Below are positions 61,915 through 64,000 of a stretch of DNA of 64,000 nucleotides, piece by piece. The notes under the pieces were generated by a model that was not told where the DNA came from, ran no database searches, and saw only the letters and a list, made by a program, of their open reading frames with translations. This DNA is from CAWUEX02 sp963921305 (lineage in GTDB: Bacteria; Pseudomonadota; Alphaproteobacteria; Rhodospirillales; Rhodospirillaceae), in assembly GCA_963921305.4 (NCBI GenBank), contig CAWUEX030000002.1:1240001-1304000 (forward strand). The letters are read 5' to 3'. Positions within the stretch are counted from its first letter, which is position 1. Each line of letters starts with the position of its first letter. A program made the translations under genes and the position numbers.

Positions 61915-62919
61915 TCAGCTTCTACAGAACCGTTGGCGATAGTCACCGGGAGAGACTTTTACGACGCGACGGAATGAACGCCTCATCGAGTCTGCACTGC
62001 CAAAACCGCAGCGGGAGGAGATCGTATCGAGCGAGTCTTCCGTATCTTCAAGACACCGCTGCGCCGCCTCAACGCGTAGTTTTTCGACAAACGCAGCAGG
62101 CGTTTGTCCGACTTCGGCACGGAAAACCCGAGAAAAGTTGCGAAGGCTCATACCAACACGCCCGGCCAGCGCCTCGACCGAAAGATCACTGGAAGGATTG
62201 TCGACGGCCCACGCAATCAACTCGTTTATAGAGTTTCGTCCAGCATGCTGCGATTCCAATGTGGTACTGAATTGGGACTGCCCGCCAGGGCGGCGCATAA
62301 AGACAACGAGTTGCCGGGCGCAGTTGAGTGCAATCTCTCGCCCAAGGTCTTCTTCCACTAGGGCGAGCGCGAGATCAATTCCCGCCGTGACACCAGCGGA
62401 TGTATAGATATTTCCATCCTTCACAAAAATCGAATCGGCATCGACATCTACGTTTGGATAGCGCGCAGATAGCTCTTCCGCTCCACCCCAGTGGGTAGTC
62501 GCCTTCTTGCCATCGAGGAGTCCTGCGCCTGCCAAGAAGAAGGCTCCGCCACAGATCGACACGATACGGCGAGACCGCTCCGCCAAGCGCCGTATCACCT
62601 TGCATGTTTGGGCCGACGGTCCTGCAGTCCAGGCTGGCTCGGTCGCGGGCACGATGAGCGTATCGATCATACCGCGGCAGTACCTAGCCGATAGGTGACT
62701 CTCCATTGAAATTCCTCCCGCAGAGGAAATCGTTGCACTGCCGTCACCGCTCACCAGTTCCAGTTCGTACGGTTGCTGTTCGCTGCCCGCCAGTCTGTTG
62801 GCTAAAGAGAACACCTCCCACGGCCCAGTTAGGTCGAGCAGGATCACCTCAGGAAAGGCGAGAAACACGACGCGGCGGGTTTTCCTAGTCGTTGGCCTGG
62901 GCAGCTGTTGACGCATCAT
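61915..62919 (-). CDS. GlxA-type AraC-family transcriptional regulator with DJ-1/PfpI domain
   Basis: A 334-residue regulator: an N-terminal DJ-1/PfpI-like domain (residues 15-200) with the nucleophile-position Cys123 in SICGGAF, and a C-terminal AraC helix-turn-helix (about residues 231-334) with LAGRVGMSLRNFSRVF and ISSRCGFGSADSMRRSF. It likely binds a small ligand or senses a change through the DJ-1 domain and controls nearby genes. The divergent gene encodes another DJ-1/PfpI protein. The surrounding DNA looks less GC-rich than the rest of the window. Confidence 0.9.
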   Translation of the reverse strand: MMRQQLPRPTTRKTRRVVFLAFPEVILLDLTGPWEVFSLANRLAGSEQQPYELELVSGDGSATISSAGGISMESHLSARYCRGMIDTLIVPATEPAWTAGPSAQTCKVIRRLAERSRRIVSICGGAFFLAGAGLLDGKKATTHWGGAEELSARYPNVDVDADSIFVKDGNIYTSAGVTAGIDLALALVEEDLGREIALNCARQLVVFMRRPGGQSQFSTTLESQHAGRNSINELIAWAVDNPSSDLSVEALAGRVGMSLRNFSRVFRAEVGQTPAAFVEKLRVEAAQRCLEDTEDSLDTISSRCGFGSADSMRRSFRRVVKVSPGDYRQRFCRS

Positions 62920-62933
62920 TTCCTCAAGTTTCT

Positions 62934-63019
62934 CAGAATGGCCGTTTCTGTCGGTATATTTTCATTTACGCCATCCCGGGTGTCCACCAAAATCTTGTTG
63001 TCTAGAGGGAGTCTCCCTC
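62934..63019. promoter_or_regulatory. Inverted repeats between the GlxA-type regulator and its divergent DJ-1 neighbour
   Basis: CAGAA-7-TTCTG lies at 62934-62950 and the perfect GAGGGA-3-TCCCTC at 63005-63019. A TATATT (62954 on) resembles a -10 box toward the right. They lie in the divergent gap and could be operators for the AraC-type regulator. Confidence 0.35.
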
Positions 63020-63055
63020 AAAGCCATGAGCAAGCATCGCCACCGAGGAAGTCCG

Positions 63056-63922
63056 ATGGAAAAAAATGAGACCGAGATGAACGAACACACGAACGCGCTG
63101 AACAGAAGAAAGGTCGTTGGTTCAGCCGCAGCCGCCAGCGTCGCCTTGATCGGCGGGACAGGGGCCGTAGGCGCGCAAGAGGGTAAACTGCAAGAGTCAA
63201 AACTTAAGCTGCCGCCAATGCACGATCAGCGAAAGCCGGAAGTGGCTATGCTCCTTTACCCGGGTGTGACTCTTCTGGACCTGCTGGGTCCGCAGACGGT
63301 TCTCTCCCCGTCGTGCAATGTTCATGTGGTTTGGAAGAACACGGATCTACTTGAGACAGACAGCGGCATTGTCATGAAGGCGACCTCTACGCTCGACGAA
63401 TGTCCCGAGGACCTCGACGTGCTGTTTGTCCCTGGGGGCGAGTTCAGCATCATGCACGACGACGAAATCCTCCGGTTCCTCGCCGACCGGGGCGCACGGG
63501 CTAAATATGTGACAAGCGTTTGTGGGGGATCGATCGTTTTAGGTGCTGCGGGACTCCTCCAGGGATATGAGGCCACGTCGCACTGGGCTGCCCTGGACGC
63601 ATTAATCCCGTTCGGAGCGACGCCAGTTAAGGAGCGGACTGTCCGTGATCGCAACCGAATTACAGGCGGCGGAGTCACGGCCGGTATCGATTTCGGACTT
63701 GTGCTGTTAGCGGAGCTGCTCGGTGAAGACGTCGCAAAGATGTCGCAACTGGCCCTCGAATATGATCCTGCGCCGCCGTTCGACGCGGGCACACCAGACA
63801 AAGCCGGGCCAGAAATTATGGAAAAAATGCACGATTGGCTTGGACCGGTGGGAGACATGCTCCCGGCCATGGCCGAGAAAGCGGCCGAGAAAATGGGAAA
63901 CTACACCCCTCTCGTCATGTAG
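63056..63922 (+). CDS. Tat-exported DJ-1/PfpI-family protein
   Basis: A 288-residue protein with a twin-arginine signal (Arg17-Arg18 in NRRKVVGS, then an Ala-rich core) and a DJ-1/PfpI domain: YPGVTLLDLLGPQTVL, VLFVPGGEF and VTSVCGGS (Cys156). The layout fits the isocyanide hydratase/PfpI-like class, but residue-level support for that activity is not visible by eye. I take ATG 63056 because a GAGGAA ribosome-binding site precedes it; ATG 63026 is possible. It is divergent from the GlxA-type regulator, so the two probably form a regulator-target pair. Confidence 0.82.
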   Translation: MEKNETEMNEHTNALNRRKVVGSAAAASVALIGGTGAVGAQEGKLQESKLKLPPMHDQRKPEVAMLLYPGVTLLDLLGPQTVLSPSCNVHVVWKNTDLLETDSGIVMKATSTLDECPEDLDVLFVPGGEFSIMHDDEILRFLADRGARAKYVTSVCGGSIVLGAAGLLQGYEATSHWAALDALIPFGATPVKERTVRDRNRITGGGVTAGIDFGLVLLAELLGEDVAKMSQLALEYDPAPPFDAGTPDKAGPEIMEKMHDWLGPVGDMLPAMAEKAAEKMGNYTPLVM

Positions 63923-64000
63923 GTTTGCGGCCAACCTTCTCCAGCGATTCGCAAAAGAGTGTGTTGTGCTCTGTGGCAATGGCACGGCCAGCAGCGAGCA

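Overview
The window is chromosomal DNA from a GC-rich, gene-dense bacterium, most likely an alphaproteobacterium of the Rhodospirillales type or a close relative. The pointers are the glnD-murJ-trpS order, a giant NAD-dependent glutamate dehydrogenase, the TIGR02186 (Alph_Pro_TM)/TauE pair, a TPR-GT41 gene pair and a DUF971-Trm112-LonN-YbbN block. The lineage is inferred from gene content only. I found about 57 protein genes, two tRNA genes, no insertion sequence, no prophage and no CRISPR array.

Layout. 1-5.4 kb: nitrogen sensing (glnD, cut by the window edge), lipid II flipping (murJ) and trpS. 5.4-11.1 kb: a mixed block with a RutE-like nitroreductase, polysaccharide deacetylase, Bax-like glucosaminidase, Nfu iron-sulfur carrier, universal stress protein and a TIGR02186/TauE pair. 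11.1-22.3 kb: a surface-sugar island built as two arms diverging from about 16.6 kb. The leftward arm carries legF/neuA, legG/neuC, gmd, fcl and a class III aminotransferase. The rightward arm carries legI/neuB, a neuD-type acetyltransferase, a ptmE-type CBS-nucleotidyltransferase, a ptmA-type reductase and a membrane-bound CapD/PglF-type dehydratase. Together they point to a CMP-legionaminic-acid-like nonulosonate made through GDP-sugars, plus GDP-fucose. 22.4-29.3 kb: purH, then an operon of a UMF1 transporter, a GnnA-like dehydrogenase and a GnnB-like aminotransferase beside an MsbA-type ABC flippase, suggesting a 2,3-diamino-sugar lipid A. 29.3-33.6 kb: two divergent TPR + GT41 glycosyltransferases, candidate users of the nonulosonate (FlmG-like protein glycosylation). 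33.6-42.7 kb: giant NAD-GDH, FkbM methyltransferase, 2OG-Fe(II) oxygenase, tRNA-Gly, YbbN/CnoX and a small housekeeping cluster. 42.7-50 kb: PQQ dehydrogenase, UbiH-type hydroxylase, tRNA-Thr, a receiver-domain protein, a PrpD-family protein and a Bax-inhibitor-1 protein. 50-55.9 kb: YbbP-YbbA exporter, TesA esterase, FIST protein and ThpR. 56-64 kb: a secreted CbiX-like protein with a Met/His repeat, an NTF2-like protein, fructosamine kinase, protein-tyrosine phosphatase, sirtuin, uracil-DNA glycosylase family protein, a minimal metallopeptidase whose 3' end is followed by a 139-bp tandem repeat, pterin dehydratase, and a GlxA-type regulator divergent from a Tat-exported DJ-1/PfpI protein.

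The most unusual items are the 139-bp tandem array made from the tail of a metallopeptidase gene plus foreign filler (60.4-61.0 kb), the seven-fold MDHSQ repeat fused to a CbiX-like domain (56.1 kb), and the linkage of a nonulosonate pathway, a diamino-lipid-A gene pair and two TPR-glycosyltransferases within 22 kb. No single unmistakably new system is visible. The repeat array and the sugar-to-protein glycosylation linkage are the best leads.
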